Numbered from the stretch's first letter, positions 25,792-35,910 are shown. The stretch is 64,000 nucleotides of DNA from Thermococcus sibiricus MM 739 (GCF_000022545.1 NC_012883.1:1170276-1234275); one strand, 5' to 3'. Notes: a model not told the origin generated them from the sequence alone. A program made the numbers and translations.

Positions 25792-26967
25792 TCAAAGCTC
25801 CTCAAGAGCTTTTTTCATCCTTGCCATTGCTTCCAATAAGTTCTCTTGGCTTGTAGCATAGCTGATTCTTATGTAACCCTCACCGGCGGGTCCGAAGGCA
25901 GTTCCTGGGATAACTACTACTCCAGCCTTATCTAAAAGCCACTCTGCAAACTCCTCACTCTTCATTCCAGTTCCCGTTATGTTTGCGAAAACATAGAACG
26001 CACCCTTGGGTTCAAAAGCTTTTATATGAGGCATTTCTTTCAAATGCTCTAAAACCAATTTCCTTCTCTTCTCGTACTCTTTCCTCATCTCCTCTACAGC
26101 CTTCCAGCTTGCTTCTTCTCTAAGTGCGGCCACTCCGGCAATCTGGACAAATGAAGCAACGTTTCCAATGATGTAAGCATGGAGCTTTATCATGTCTTTG
26201 ACGACATCTTCAGGAGCGATTGTAAAACCTAATCTCCATCCGGTCATTGCAAAAGTCTTTGAGAAACTATTCGCCAATATAGTGTTATCTGGAGCGTATT
26301 TAATCATCGGCACATGCTTTGCTCCATCATAAAGGAAGTGCTCATACGGTTCATCACTAAGAATGTAGATATTATAATCCTGGGCGATGTCTGCCACAGC
26401 CTTAGCAACTTCCTCATCCAAAGTTGCACCAGTTGGGTTATTCGGGTAGTTTAAGACTATCATTCTAGTTCTCTTTGTGATTAACTCTAAAAGCTCGTCT
26501 GTATCTGGTTGAAATTCATTCTCTTCTTTTAATGGCAACCGAATGTACTTTGCTCCAGAAACTTTTGCATCCTCAACATAGCACACAAATGCCGGGTCAG
26601 GTATTATGACTTCATCTCCTTCCTCGAGCAAACTTTCAAATGCAAGATAGGTAGCTTCATAAGCTCCAGCCGTTACAAGAACATTCTGGGGTTGAATTCT
26701 CATCCCATAGTGACTGACATAATATTCTGAAATTGCGTTTCTTAGCTCTGCAATTCCAGCATTTGGGGTGTAGTGTGTCCATCCCTCATCAAGAGCTCTT
26801 TTTGCAGCTTCCTTTATATTTTTAGGTGTATCAAAATCAGGTTCTCCTATTCCAAGTGAAATGACATTTTTCATTTTTGATGCTCTTTCAAAAAGCTCCC
26901 TAATCTTTGACCTCTGGATTAGATTTATACGATCTGCAACGAAATATTTATGCTTTTTATAACGCAT
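25792..26967 (-). CDS. Aspartate/alanine-type aminotransferase
   Basis: Fold-type I PLP enzyme, 391 aa. 'ISLGIGEPDFDTPKNI' near residue 40, 'LNYPNNPTGATL' (about 170-181), 'YILSDEPYEHFLYDG' and 'SFSKTFAMTGWRLGF' (PLP Lys about residue 237) match the archaeal aspartate/aromatic aminotransferase group; Arg near the end in 'GYIRISYA' binds the substrate carboxylate. The ATG at 26967 is preferred over a GTG at 26988 because GGGGGG precedes it. Substrate not resolvable. Confidence 0.88.
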   Translation of the reverse strand: MRYKKHKYFVADRINLIQRSKIRELFERASKMKNVISLGIGEPDFDTPKNIKEAAKRALDEGWTHYTPNAGIAELRNAISEYYVSHYGMRIQPQNVLVTAGAYEATYLAFESLLEEGDEVIIPDPAFVCYVEDAKVSGAKYIRLPLKEENEFQPDTDELLELITKRTRMIVLNYPNNPTGATLDEEVAKAVADIAQDYNIYILSDEPYEHFLYDGAKHVPMIKYAPDNTILANSFSKTFAMTGWRLGFTIAPEDVVKDMIKLHAYIIGNVASFVQIAGVAALREEASWKAVEEMRKEYEKRRKLVLEHLKEMPHIKAFEPKGAFYVFANITGTGMKSEEFAEWLLDKAGVVVIPGTAFGPAGEGYIRISYATSQENLLEAMARMKKALEEL

Positions 26968-27098
26968 TATCCATCCCCCCAATAGCACTTATGAATGATG
27001 GAGATATTCTTATAAATTTATCGAGAAACGTTCAAAAACGAAGACAAAGTACAAGAATTCTTCGGGATTTAAACAATGAACCAACAATTTGAGTAATG

Positions 27099-27521
27099 TT
27101 AAAGGACATCAACCAGAGCAATCTGTTCAACGGATTCCTTCACTTTCTCTTTCTCACAATTCGTAAGCTGGAGTTCCTTTGCACCAATTTTCAATAGAAC
27201 TTCCGCCAAATCCTTCTCAGCATTTTCACCAAATGCTACTATGAAGTTTTCACCCTTCTTTGCCCCAACCAGATTAATAGCATCCTTTATTTGAAGATTA
27301 CCACTAACTCTTAAGAGAATTTCTCCCCTGATAGTTTTGGCTTTGTTTGTACCTCTTTCGAAAGATTTTAATGCCAACACTGTAGCAAATACCACTTTTT
27401 CCCAACATTCCACATTCAATATTTGAACGTTATTAGGAAGTATCTCAAAGATTTGAGTAATGTTCTCAACTAAGATTTTTGCAATTGCAATTCTTTTGTT
27501 ATTGTACATCAATACTCTCAT
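27099..27521 (-). CDS. KEOPS complex subunit Cgi121
   Basis: 140 aa. Recognised from 'FATVLALKSFERGTNKAKTI' (about residues 45-64) with following 'EILLRVSGNLQIKDAI', the Cgi121 family core. KEOPS makes the t6A modification at position 37 of ANN-decoding tRNAs; Cgi121 binds the tRNA 3' end. Another KEOPS subunit, Pcc1, lies at 36 kb. ATG 27521 behind GGGGAGATG. Divergent from the ftsZ operon across a 210-base gap holding both promoters. Confidence 0.85.
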   Translation of the reverse strand: MRVLMYNNKRIAIAKILVENITQIFEILPNNVQILNVECWEKVVFATVLALKSFERGTNKAKTIRGEILLRVSGNLQIKDAINLVGAKKGENFIVAFGENAEKDLAEVLLKIGAKELQLTNCEKEKVKESVEQIALVDVL

Positions 27522-27731
27522 TACATCTCCCCTAAGTGAATTATTCGTTATTTATTAAAGTTTTTGCGTATATAGAAGTATGCGTTCACTTAAAATATTT
27601 GAGTTTCTCTCTATTTTTTTAAAAATTCTTGGATATTAATAATATCATGATATTAAATCAAAAACAAAAAGTATTTAACTAATTAAAACAACATATTCAT
27701 TAGCTACGCTCGTATATATGGTGAAACCGCC

Positions 27732-27923
27732 ATGGCCAAAATGAAGATCATTAGTGTACAGCTACCGCAAGGACTCATAAATGCCCTTGATGTATTAGTT
27801 AGAAGAGGGGTATATCCCAACAGGAGTGAAGCGATTCGAGAAGCTATCAGAGAACTGGTAAAAAGAGAACTTTATGTCATGGAGTCAGAAGAAAGAGAAA
27901 TTCCAGAATACGTGGTGAAATAG
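27732..27923 (+). CDS. Ribbon-helix-helix protein upstream of ftsZ (CdrS-like)
   Basis: 63-aa DNA-binding protein: beta strand '[19 protein letters not shown]' then helices with '[17 protein letters not shown]', a CopG/MetJ-type fold. A short ribbon-helix-helix gene next to ftsZ2 is conserved across Euryarchaeota and named CdrS in haloarchaea, where it regulates cell division. Here it precedes ftsZ with essentially no gap, in one operon. ATG 27732 behind GGTGAAACC. Confidence 0.85.
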   Translation: MAKMKIISVQLPQGLINALDVLVRRGVYPNRSEAIREAIRELVKRELYVMESEEREIPEYVVK

Positions 27924-27943
27924 GAGTGTCGGAGGGATTAGGA

Positions 27944-29188
27944 ATGGTGTTTAAAATATTAGAACAAGCCGGTATTGATTTAGATATAAATAATAACGGA
28001 AATAAAATTCAGGAAACTCTCAGTGATCTTGAGACTTCTAAATCTGTCATTAAAATCGCAATAATCGGCATTGGAGGTTCAGGAAACAATACAATTACCC
28101 GACTCTATGAATTGGGTGTTGAAGGAGCAGAGTTAATAGCAATGAATACTGATGCCCAGCACCTAGCCCGGACAAAAGCCCACAGAAGAATATTGCTTGG
28201 GAAAAATATAACTCACGGTAAAGGTTCTGGTGGGAACCCAAGAATAGGGTATTTGGCTGCAGAGGCCAGTAGAGATGAAATCGCTGAAGTTGCTAGGGAT
28301 GTTGATCTCGTATTTCTAACTGCCGGTATGGGCAATGGAACTGGAACTGGAGCTGCCCCTGTAATTGCAAAGATCATAAAAGAAGAAGCAAGAAACAGAG
28401 GAAGAATTCAAGAACCACTCATTATAAGTGTTGTAACATATCCTTTCAAAAATGAAGGCACCAGACGAATTGAGAAAGCAAAAACAGGAATACAGGCATT
28501 GCTCAAATACTCTGACACTGTGATAATAATAGAAAACGACAAACTTCTTGAACTTGTACCCAAATTGCCAATATCTGCCGCATTTAGATTCGCAGATGAA
28601 ATAATAGCCAGGATGGTTAAAGGCATAACAGAAACCATAATGCTTCCATCAATGGTGAATATCGACTTTGCTGATGTTTATAGTGTAATGAAAAATGGTG
28701 GGGCAGCCTTAATTGGGATTGGAGAGAGCGACTCCAACAGAAGAGCTGTTGATGCGATAAACAATGCATTGACCAACAAAATGCTTGAAGTGGAGTTTGG
28801 AAGTGGTGAATCAGCATTGGTTCATTTCACTGTCGGCCCAGATGTGAGTCTTGGAGAAATAAACGATGCAATGCAAATAGTCTACGAAAAATTAGGAGCA
28901 AAATCGGAGATAAAATGGGGTGCAAGAATCGATAAAGAGCTTGGGAAAGTAGTTAGAGCAATGGTTATAATGACGGGAATTAGATCTCCTCACATTCTCA
29001 GCAGTGATGTACATGCCCTTAAGGAGGAAGACAATATTATTATATCCAATCCAATTCACAGAAGAATAAACAAAGACTCAGAACTTGAAAATCTCTTTGA
29101 TAAAGTCTCGGGAGAAAATAGAAACTCTATGAGAAATCCAATTGCCGAGAGGATTTTAGATAGTGTCATAGATTACGACTTAAGTTAA
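27944..29188 (+). CDS. ftsZ2: Cell division tubulin-like GTPase FtsZ
   Basis: 414 aa. GTP-binding '[11 protein letters not shown]' near residue 40, tubulin signature '[12 protein letters not shown]' (about 130-141; Asn replaces a common Gly) and T7-loop '[11 protein letters not shown]' with the catalytic Asp are present. Forms the division ring; pairing with a CdrS-like gene points to the FtsZ2 group. I chose the ATG at 27944 because GGAGGGAT precedes it and '[11 protein letters not shown]' resembles other Thermococcus FtsZ starts; a GTG at 27926 is possible. Confidence 0.92.
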   Translation: MVFKILEQAGIDLDINNNGNKIQETLSDLETSKSVIKIAIIGIGGSGNNTITRLYELGVEGAELIAMNTDAQHLARTKAHRRILLGKNITHGKGSGGNPRIGYLAAEASRDEIAEVARDVDLVFLTAGMGNGTGTGAAPVIAKIIKEEARNRGRIQEPLIISVVTYPFKNEGTRRIEKAKTGIQALLKYSDTVIIIENDKLLELVPKLPISAAFRFADEIIARMVKGITETIMLPSMVNIDFADVYSVMKNGGAALIGIGESDSNRRAVDAINNALTNKMLEVEFGSGESALVHFTVGPDVSLGEINDAMQIVYEKLGAKSEIKWGARIDKELGKVVRAMVIMTGIRSPHILSSDVHALKEEDNIIISNPIHRRINKDSELENLFDKVSGENRNSMRNPIAERILDSVIDYDLS

Positions 29189-29240
29189 ATCTTTACCTCT
29201 TTATAATCACTTAAGTTTGGTAAAATCAGATTGGCTTAAA

Positions 29241-29687
29241 TCATTCACAAAATGTTTCCACTATTTTTTGAATTATTTTGCTGGTTTTAGCAACATCGCT
29301 TTTATATGCATATGGAATTCTTATAACTTCGGCATTAATATTTTTTTTCTTAAGTTCTTCCTTAAGAGCACTTACATCAAAATTTTGATCTGGCCCTAAA
29401 GCAATGATATCTGGATTTAGCTGTTTAACAATCTCAAAACTTATACAATTTGGTTCTCCAATGACAACCTCATCTACCATTTTAAGAGCTTTTAAAACTT
29501 CTGCACGCTCATACATAGAGTTTATAGGCCTCCTTCCTTTTCTTTCCTCAACGGTTTTATCATGAGCCACTATTACTACGAGCTCATCTCCAAGCTCTTT
29601 TGCTTGTTTCAGAAAATGGATATGTCCTACATGTAATATATCAAAAACCCCTCCTGTAACTACTCTAATTTTCTTTTTCTTAGTCAT
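29241..29687 (-). CDS. ribL: Archaeal FAD synthase RibL (cytidylyltransferase-type)
   Basis: 148 aa. Nucleotidyltransferase motifs '[18 protein letters not shown]' (HxGH) and '[17 protein letters not shown]' (ISS/T-E-R region) are clear. Archaeal RibL transfers AMP to FMN to make FAD. The ATG at 29687 overlaps the preceding PUA gene stop as ATGA. Glycerol-3-phosphate cytidylyltransferase is the main alternative from sequence alone. Confidence 0.85.
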   Translation of the reverse strand: MTKKKKIRVVTGGVFDILHVGHIHFLKQAKELGDELVVIVAHDKTVEERKGRRPINSMYERAEVLKALKMVDEVVIGEPNCISFEIVKQLNPDIIALGPDQNFDVSALKEELKKKNINAEVIRIPYAYKSDVAKTSKIIQKIVETFCE

Positions 29688-30196
29688 AGCGCTGTCAACT
29701 CCCAAATTTTATCTTTTGCATGATGTATCACTTTCACCGCTTTTCCTTTTTTCTTTTCTTTCATGGTTTTTCCATCTAATAAAGCTATTCCAATTGCCAA
29801 TGGTCTGCCATATTTCTCTTCAACAATAAAAACAAAGTCTCCCTCTTTAATTTCTTCGTCTACATCCACTATCCCTGGAGTCATTACATCCGCACCATTT
29901 AAGATATAAGGCACTGCTCCTTGATCTACCACGACTCTACGTTTCCAAGTTCTCAAATCCTCTAGAGTAGAGATTTCATAAAGAGCTATGACTAGCGGAA
30001 AAATCAAATCTTCTCGTTTTATAAAACGAGGCTTTTTATTAACAAAGAGTATTTGGGTCTTTTTATCAAATTCACCTATTAGAACCTGATCACTCTTAGA
30101 TATCAACTTTTCTGCCACTTCTTTCCCAAAGATTCTCTTCATATCTTCCATTATCTGTCTAACCTCTTTTTTACTCAAAGGATGTTTTATCTTCAT
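29684..30196 (-). CDS. PUA-domain RNA-binding protein (MCT-1/DUF1947-like)
   Basis: 170 aa. N-terminal domain (about 1-80) of the MCT-1/Tma20 pre-PUA type; C-terminal PUA domain (about 88-165) with '[20 protein letters not shown]' and '[12 protein letters not shown]'. Related proteins bind ribosomes or tRNA and help re-initiation or recycling. ATG 30196 with AGGTG eight bases upstream; the GTG at 30205 overlaps that site. Overlaps ribL. Confidence 0.82.
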   Translation of the reverse strand: MKIKHPLSKKEVRQIMEDMKRIFGKEVAEKLISKSDQVLIGEFDKKTQILFVNKKPRFIKREDLIFPLVIALYEISTLEDLRTWKRRVVVDQGAVPYILNGADVMTPGIVDVDEEIKEGDFVFIVEEKYGRPLAIGIALLDGKTMKEKKKGKAVKVIHHAKDKIWELTAL

Positions 30197-30214
30197 TGTG
30201 GACACCTTAAACTT

Positions 30215-30814
30215 CTACTCCTCTAATTTCCTAATTTCGACTGGTATTTGCTCTCCTTTCAAAACCAATGCTACATGAATAGCACTTTTAACTGCATCAA
30301 TGCGATTTTCTGCCCAAGTTATAACAATAAGATCCCCATCTTCAAGAGGTAGTTTCTCTAAATCCTCAGCGATTTCAGGAAGTGTTTCTTTAAGAGGCCT
30401 GTTATCCTCAGGGAATATAACTTCCCCATTAAGGTAACGGAGAATCATCGCCCCTCTTGCGAAGAACCTAATGGCTTCATCCCTTAGCTCTATACTTTTA
30501 AATTGGGGGGGATCTTTCACGACAATAGCATATGCCAGAAAATCTTCTATTGAACAGACTTCTACGGGTTCTGAAAAGAGGTCTAAAATTGCCTCCACGA
30601 CTTTAAAACCCTTTTCACTTAAGGAATGACCCTTTTGTTGGGATTTAATCAAATTTAAAGCAGCTAACTTCTTTAAAAGGGTTCTAATAGTGCCTTCTCC
30701 AAGATTTAATTCCTCAGAAATCTGTTTACGGCCTTTCGGAGTCTTTAGCAAAAAGAGTGTGACAAGAATATCTTCTATTTCAAACTCTGGATACGCACCT
30801 CTTTTCCAGTCCAT
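30215..30814 (-). CDS. Helix-turn-helix regulator with DUF4443-like C-terminal domain
   Basis: 199 aa. Residues about 10-70 form a winged helix ('GRKQISEELNLGEGTIRTLL'), followed by a domain of unknown role with 'GDLIVITWAENRIDAVKSAI' near the end, as in the DUF4443 family. Probably a transcription regulator binding a small ligand. The ATG at 30814 follows GGGGTGAAAG; the longer frame up to 30895 overlaps the RNA ligase and is rejected. Confidence 0.75.
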   Translation of the reverse strand: MDWKRGAYPEFEIEDILVTLFLLKTPKGRKQISEELNLGEGTIRTLLKKLAALNLIKSQQKGHSLSEKGFKVVEAILDLFSEPVEVCSIEDFLAYAIVVKDPPQFKSIELRDEAIRFFARGAMILRYLNGEVIFPEDNRPLKETLPEIAEDLEKLPLEDGDLIVITWAENRIDAVKSAIHVALVLKGEQIPVEIRKLEE

Positions 30815-30867
30815 TCTTTCACCCCTACTTTGAAATGCAGTACGGAATATAAAAAGTTTAAGGAAGA

Positions 30868-32010
30868 TTAATCCACGAATGCATGACCATTCCATAGCTC
30901 CAGAATTTCCCTTGTTGCCTCTGGATAAACTCTTTTGAAACTTATTCTCCAGTAATCATTAGGCATTTCTTCAATTTCTTCAATATGGATTTTTAATCCC
31001 AGGCGTTCAAAATGAGAGACCATTTTATATGCTGTTTCTATGTGCTTTACCCTAACTGTAAAGACCTCTGCTATCTCTTCACCACCACTTACATCCCATA
31101 TACTCTCAACAAAGGGTTCTAAAAGAGCCTTTCCAAGAGCAGTGGCGTATTTCTCAAACTCTGCATCTCTAATTTTTTTCTCTGATAAGTAGAATCCTAG
31201 ACGCTTAATCCTTTGCATAAAATATCCATGAGGAAGTTCAAAAAAGACTCTAGCACCTATGCGGATATCATTTATATTTGCATAAGGTGTGACGTACTTT
31301 ATTATCCTCTTCATGTCAAAACTTTTCATCACAATTCCTTCTCTTCGTTGCTCCCTAAGATTTTCTATAAGCTCTCTAAGGTCATTTATTTTAGAAATAT
31401 CATAAATGCCAAAAATCTCAACACTTGGAATTCCATACTCTTCTGCTATTTTTACCCTTTCTTTTACAGGGAGGGACTTTCCGGTCCTCTTTTCTTGAAT
31501 ATCAAAAAGAAAGAACTTAATATCTTCCTTTACGTATGGTGGACCCTCAACAAGATAAGGACTTTCTGGGCCTGCCATTTCTCCACAAAGCACCAAATTG
31601 GGGTAATCTTTAAAGAATTCCATATTAACGAAGTCTTCAATCCGCTCTGTAGTAAATGGACATATAAAGCCGCCTCTAGTAAAGGCAAACACTCTCCCCT
31701 CAATTTGAGCAACCCTGACATTATACCCATCCACTTTTTCCTCAACATAAAAAGGTTTTCTTTTAAATACTCTTTTTACACCATTTTCCAGCTGTACCAC
31801 CCTCTTTATGTGGGGAAATCCAAGTATAATATTATGAAAATCAAAGAGCACCGTCCCTCTTCTTAGGTTGGCTACCGAATCTTTAAACCTGAGATACCTA
31901 ATGCCTTCAAATTCATCTTCAACTATCCCTCCTTTCCCCTCAAGTATCTCAATTCGCTCTTTGTTGATTCCGAGATCAAGAAGAAGGCTCTTAAAATATG
32001 AACTCACCAT
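30868..32010 (-). CDS. ATP-dependent RNA ligase, Rnl3 family
   Basis: 380 aa, close to the Pyrococcus abyssi homodimeric RNA ligase (Pab1020 type). Nucleotidyl-transfer motif 'EEKVDGYNVR' with adenylated Lys92 and motif IV 'REGIVMKSF' (about 250-258) are visible, with a C-terminal dimer domain. It joins or circularises RNA 5'-phosphate and 3'-OH ends. I chose the ATG at 32010 by family length; the frame stays open upstream to 32085. Confidence 0.88.
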   Translation of the reverse strand: MVSSYFKSLLLDLGINKERIEILEGKGGIVEDEFEGIRYLRFKDSVANLRRGTVLFDFHNIILGFPHIKRVVQLENGVKRVFKRKPFYVEEKVDGYNVRVAQIEGRVFAFTRGGFICPFTTERIEDFVNMEFFKDYPNLVLCGEMAGPESPYLVEGPPYVKEDIKFFLFDIQEKRTGKSLPVKERVKIAEEYGIPSVEIFGIYDISKINDLRELIENLREQRREGIVMKSFDMKRIIKYVTPYANINDIRIGARVFFELPHGYFMQRIKRLGFYLSEKKIRDAEFEKYATALGKALLEPFVESIWDVSGGEEIAEVFTVRVKHIETAYKMVSHFERLGLKIHIEEIEEMPNDYWRISFKRVYPEATREILELWNGHAFVD

Positions 32011-32136
32011 TTGCAGCACCAATAAATAATACTCTTTCGTATAATTTATAGTTTTTGTGAAATTGATTTCCCTAGTAATCAACAAATTTTAAAACCAATC
32101 TCCCCAAAGTGGTCATTTCAAAAAATGAAAATAAAG

Positions 32137-32862
32137 TCACTCCTTCAAAAATACTTCCACCAGATTTCTGGTTTCCTTCAAAGCATCCAAAGGAATTCCC
32201 TTAGGGAGGCCCCCAATCTCTCCATTAACATCCTTCAAAACTCCTTCACTGGCTCCAAGAAACATTCCCTCACTAGTTATCCCTCTGAAGTTTACAGGTG
32301 GAAGTAGTGCAACAGCAACTCTATGGCCCTCTTTCACACTCAAATCATTTGTAACTACTGTAATAGCCTTATCCCCTATATTCACATTGCACACAAGGAG
32401 TTTGTCTGCATTTGGATGCTTGCCAGCACTCATAACCTCTCCAACTTTTATATCAACACCAATTACTGGGTCATTTATCTTTCCAAGCGCCAATCTTTTG
32501 TCCAAATTCATTATCGTATTCAAGAAAAACCTAACTTTTGCAATGGACTCTTCAAGTTTCTCCCTTTCATGTCTATCAGCCAATTCTAAAAACCTAACAT
32601 ACCACTCTTCCCCACCAAGTGCCTCAATTATTCCTTCAACTTTTTCTTTGAGATCTTTCATTTGAGGAGTTTCAATGAGCTCTGAAGGCTCTAGATAAGA
32701 ATAGCGCAGAGCCTGAAGTTCAGGGATCATCCTCTTGGCAAGTTGTACGGCTCTTTTCTTATCCCATTTACCTTTGAATTTTGCTCCCTCAATTGTTTTT
32801 AGGAAAAGTTCTATCGCTTTTTCTGCAACAAGCAAACGATAGTCATTACTGGTGTCCCACAT
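32137..32862 (-). CDS. tRNA-binding OB-fold protein with helical N-terminal domain
   Basis: 241 aa. Residues about 135-235 form an EMAPII/Trbp111-type tRNA-binding domain ('[20 protein letters not shown]' and 'GMFLGASEG'). Residues 1-130 are mainly helical and of unknown role. Such domains are found at the ends of MetRS or alone and bind tRNA without base specificity. The ATG at 32862 has GGGTGA five bases upstream; two earlier in-frame starts lack room for a site. Its 5' end overlaps the solenoid gene by 17 bases. Confidence 0.82.
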   Translation of the reverse strand: MWDTSNDYRLLVAEKAIELFLKTIEGAKFKGKWDKKRAVQLAKRMIPELQALRYSYLEPSELIETPQMKDLKEKVEGIIEALGGEEWYVRFLELADRHEREKLEESIAKVRFFLNTIMNLDKRLALGKINDPVIGVDIKVGEVMSAGKHPNADKLLVCNVNIGDKAITVVTNDLSVKEGHRVAVALLPPVNFRGITSEGMFLGASEGVLKDVNGEIGGLPKGIPLDALKETRNLVEVFLKE

Positions 32863-33916
32863 CCTCATCACCCTCAATCGCTTTTAGAATCTCTTTCTTA
32901 ACGTTTTCGTTAGAGATTGCCTCGGCCACAGTAACGGCTTTGAGTTTATCTCCCTTCCTAGCATAAGCCAAGGCTATTCTAGCAAATACCTGAGAAGCGA
33001 TCTCCTTGTTAGTTATTATGGCCGCTATAGTTAAGGCATCTTTAATCTGGCCTATTTTTAGGAATTTAAACGCAATATCTCTAAGGGAATCATCATCAGG
33101 CTGGAGTTTTCTTTCAACAACCATCCTAAATGCCTCTTCTACTAAACTATTCCCTAAACCTTTTTTATCATGAAGAACAAGCCAATATGCTACTTCTAGC
33201 AACGCTAAAACTTTTTCTTCCTCTGACAAGTACTTGATAACAAAAACTGCACTTTCTAAGTCCCTTCTCTCAAGAAAATCTGAGACCACCTTACTACCCA
33301 TTTGTGTTGCAGCTTCTATAAGTGAGGCCTTTTTCCTCAGCTCTCGTGCAATAAGATTTCGTCTGATATTCTCATAAATTTCTGCTGCAAGCTCATAGAA
33401 CTCCCTAGCGTTTGGAGACCTTATTTTATCTGCACTCTCAACTATTCGCTGAGCTAAACTGTAGAGAAAAGAAAGAACTTTGGAATATGGTTCAGAGGAG
33501 CTTACCACACTTTCATAAGAAACATTATAATAGTAGAAAGCATCGCTGTATTTTCCACTTAGAGCCATGTAATATGCTAGGTATCCATACCCATCAGCCC
33601 TCCAAAGGGTAGAATCAATAGATTTAACAAGTTGATAATCTTTTTTAAAGAAGTAATCTCCTTTACTATCTCCTGAGGCCAAAAGAGTATAACCAATCAA
33701 TGCCAAGGCCCTAGCTTTTTCCAAGGACTCCTTTAAAGAATCCACTGTTTCAAGCATTCTTCCTAAAACCGCTTCCATGTATTTAGCTTCTTTTACATAA
33801 AGGTAAATATATGAAAGTGCTTCAAGTCGTGGGAATGGTTCTTTGATTCTAAGAGCTAAATCCAAAGCACTCCCAAAATCACCCCTCTCCATAAAATCCG
33901 ATATATCTTCCATCAT
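32846..33916 (-). CDS. Alpha-helical repeat (TPR-like) protein of unknown function
   Basis: 356 aa made almost entirely of helical pairs, for example '[20 protein letters not shown]', '[20 protein letters not shown]' and '[20 protein letters not shown]', indicating an alpha-solenoid scaffold. No catalytic motif. It lies between a zinc-ribbon gene and the tRNA-binding gene at the end of the exosome superoperon, so a role in RNA or ribosome biology is possible but unproven. ATG 33916 follows GGTGAT; the GTG at 33925 lies in that site. Confidence 0.75.
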   Translation of the reverse strand: MMEDISDFMERGDFGSALDLALRIKEPFPRLEALSYIYLYVKEAKYMEAVLGRMLETVDSLKESLEKARALALIGYTLLASGDSKGDYFFKKDYQLVKSIDSTLWRADGYGYLAYYMALSGKYSDAFYYYNVSYESVVSSSEPYSKVLSFLYSLAQRIVESADKIRSPNAREFYELAAEIYENIRRNLIARELRKKASLIEAATQMGSKVVSDFLERRDLESAVFVIKYLSEEEKVLALLEVAYWLVLHDKKGLGNSLVEEAFRMVVERKLQPDDDSLRDIAFKFLKIGQIKDALTIAAIITNKEIASQVFARIALAYARKGDKLKAVTVAEAISNENVKKEILKAIEGDEDVGHQ

Positions 33917-33921
33917 AAATA

Positions 33922-34254
33922 TCACCGACTGTTCTTAACTCGCTTATCCCATTCCTCAAGCATTAGATCAAGGGCTAACAAATTGGTAAGCTTTAGTCGT
34001 ACTTTATTATTCTCATAATCAATACTACCATTGAATTCGTTAAGGAGTTCAAAAACCTTGCTGGCTTCATTCTGATTTAAATTGTTTCCATAGAATTCCT
34101 CACCACATTTTGGGCATTTAAACGCAAAACTGTTTAAAACAGACAAGAAAGAGTCCTTATCTTTAAGTAACTCTTGAAAATTATCCACTACTAGCATTTG
34201 TTCCACAAGATCTTCCCATTTAATTACCTCGCCACAAAGGGGGCACCTACTCAT
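33922..34254 (-). CDS. Zinc-ribbon protein of unknown function
   Basis: 110 aa with two CxxC pairs, 'CPLCG' (residues 4-8) and 'CPKCG' (about 48-52), likely one zinc site separated by a helix, then a helical tail. No family recognised. Packed between the DHH phosphoesterase and the solenoid gene, probably cotranscribed. Confidence 0.7.
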   Translation of the reverse strand: MSRCPLCGEVIKWEDLVEQMLVVDNFQELLKDKDSFLSVLNSFAFKCPKCGEEFYGNNLNQNEASKVFELLNEFNGSIDYENNKVRLKLTNLLALDLMLEEWDKRVKNSR

Positions 34255-34258
34255 TGAA

Positions 34259-35239
34259 TCACCCCAAGTTCTTTAGAAAAGTTTCGATTTCTTTCACTAA
34301 AAACTTAACGGCCTCATCAAGATTTTTCTTTCCGTTTGCTCCAGCTGCCCCAGAATGTCCTCCTCCAGAACCATCTATAATCGGGCCCACTTTTTCCATG
34401 ATTTTGCCTAAATGAAGTCCTTTTTTAATTAAATGCTCTTTTGCACGAGATGAGATTCTAACTCCATTCTTTTCACTCCCCACAATCGCAACATCGGCCC
34501 CCAACTGGAGAAAAGTCTTACAAGCCAGCGATTCATAAGAAGAAACCTTTGAAATCGCAATTATATAGTTTTTCACCTTTTTAATTTCCATTCTCTGGCA
34601 AGCTTTCAAAATTGCCATTCTCTTCGCCTGATCGATGTTTTCATCTGTAACTGGAACTACAAGATTGTATATCTCCCCCATCTGTATTTCAAACATTTTT
34701 AAGATCTCAGAAACGGTTTTAAATGTTTTTACGTTGGCGTATCTAAAATTCGCAGTATCAGTGATAATCCCGGCCAAGATAGCTCTCACCGACATTTCAT
34801 CGCGAAACCCCAGATATTTAAAAAGATCCCACACTATCTCCGCTGTAGATGTCCTAGATGAATCCACAATCTTGATATCCGCCTTTATAGGGTTCTCTTT
34901 TTCAACATGGTGATCGATAACTATAACAATCTTTCCTTCGGGAAGATTAATGGGGTCAAGTTGTTCAAGAGAGGATGTGTCAAATATTATTATCACATCC
35001 TCCTCAACTTTTGGATTTTTTTCTACCTCAGCAAATTGAAGAAGCCTCTTTGCATAAGAAGAAATACTCTGAGCAACCCCAATTCTATTTTTTAGTCCCA
35101 TGCTTGTCAAGTATCTTGAAAAAGCAATAGCACTACCCAATGAATCAGGATCTGCATTGTGGTGACACAAAAGCATGAAAGAATAATTATTTTTCTTTGC
35201 TTTATTTAAAAACCGCTTAAGTTTTATTTTTCCTTGCAA
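34259..35239 (-). CDS. DHH/DHHA1 phosphoesterase (NrnA/RecJ-like)
   Basis: 326 aa. Metal-binding motifs 'CHHNADPDSLGSA' (about residues 25-37), 'IIIFDTSS', 'VIDHHVE' (DHH, about 109-115) and the DHHA1 motif 'GSGGGHSGAAG' near the C-terminus are complete. Hydrolyses oligonucleotides or single-stranded nucleic acid ends; nanoRNase or archaeal RecJ-type activity are both possible. TTG start at 35239 overlaps the end of the DUF3194 gene; no closer start is available upstream of the first motif. Confidence 0.87.
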   Translation of the reverse strand: MQGKIKLKRFLNKAKKNNYSFMLLCHHNADPDSLGSAIAFSRYLTSMGLKNRIGVAQSISSYAKRLLQFAEVEKNPKVEEDVIIIFDTSSLEQLDPINLPEGKIVIVIDHHVEKENPIKADIKIVDSSRTSTAEIVWDLFKYLGFRDEMSVRAILAGIITDTANFRYANVKTFKTVSEILKMFEIQMGEIYNLVVPVTDENIDQAKRMAILKACQRMEIKKVKNYIIAISKVSSYESLACKTFLQLGADVAIVGSEKNGVRISSRAKEHLIKKGLHLGKIMEKVGPIIDGSGGGHSGAAGANGKKNLDEAVKFLVKEIETFLKNLG

Positions 35240-35525
35240 TTTCTATCAACCTTCCCTCAACTTTTTTGTATGCCTCTTCAAGAGCCTTTTCAACTAAATT
35301 ATCCACATCCACTTTCACGAATATTGGAACTTCCAAGTAAATTTCAAGTTCCAAATCGAGAGTATCTCCCTGGTTTAATTTTGTTGTTACTTCAATATCC
35401 TTTACTTCACTTCTCGTTAAATGAGCAAAAATATACTCTATCGCTGTTTCTTGAGCAAGTTCTCCGAGTTTCACGAGTTCCTCTTCATTCAGTTCCGGAA
35501 GGCCTATATGAATAACCCTCTTCAT
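35217..35525 (-). CDS. DUF3194 protein
   Basis: 102 aa, acidic, mixed helix/strand ('GLPELNEEELVKLGELAQE' start). Family found in Thermococcales beside prefoldin beta; function unknown. ATG 35525, overlapping the DHH gene by 23 bases. Confidence 0.75.
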   Translation of the reverse strand: MKRVIHIGLPELNEEELVKLGELAQETAIEYIFAHLTRSEVKDIEVTTKLNQGDTLDLELEIYLEVPIFVKVDVDNLVEKALEEAYKKVEGRLIEIARKNKT

Positions 35526-35556
35526 ATATACCACTCACAAAATTTAAAAAAGAAAT

Positions 35557-35910
35557 TTAACCGGCTACCCCTCCTCTAAGAGCACTTTGTATCTGTTGGG
35601 TAAGTTCCTTAATCTTTTCATTAAGTTTCTGCTCTTGCCTTTCTAAGGCCTTCAAACGCACTTCAAGTGTCTCAACTTTTTCTTTTACCTCTTCCAAGGC
35701 CTTTGATTTTGTTGACTTTACAATTAATGTACCTACTGTTTTGTAGATTGGGGTTCCTTCTTCTGTCTTTTCAATCTCTTCAAGGGCTTTTTTGGCATCG
35801 TTAAGCTCTACCTGAACTCTTTGCTTTTGTTGAATAACAAGTTGGATCTGCTGTTGGTAACTCTCCAACTGGCCTAACAATGCTTGGACTTGTGGTGGAA
35901 TGTTCTGCAT
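35557..35910 (-). CDS. pfdB: Prefoldin subunit beta
   Basis: 117 aa coiled-coil chaperone subunit; two long helices joined by a beta hairpin ('TEEGTPIYKTVGTLIV'). With PfdA it forms the jellyfish-shaped hexamer that hands unfolded proteins to the thermosome. The ATG at 35910 follows GGAGGTG, giving 'MQNIPPQVQ'. Member of the exosome superoperon. Confidence 0.95.
   Translation of the reverse strand: MQNIPPQVQALLGQLESYQQQIQLVIQQKQRVQVELNDAKKALEEIEKTEEGTPIYKTVGTLIVKSTKSKALEEVKEKVETLEVRLKALERQEQKLNEKIKELTQQIQSALRGGVAG

Noticed and set aside
25792-26988. Longer start (GTG 26988) for the aspartate-type aminotransferase
   Set aside because: The extra codons contain the GGGGGG ribosome site of the ATG at 26967.
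31213-31866. Plus-strand open frame of 217 codons opposite the RNA ligase gene
   Set aside because: Its composition (Ile, Lys, Phe, Tyr rich) is what the antisense of an AT-rich gene gives; no motif or ribosome site.
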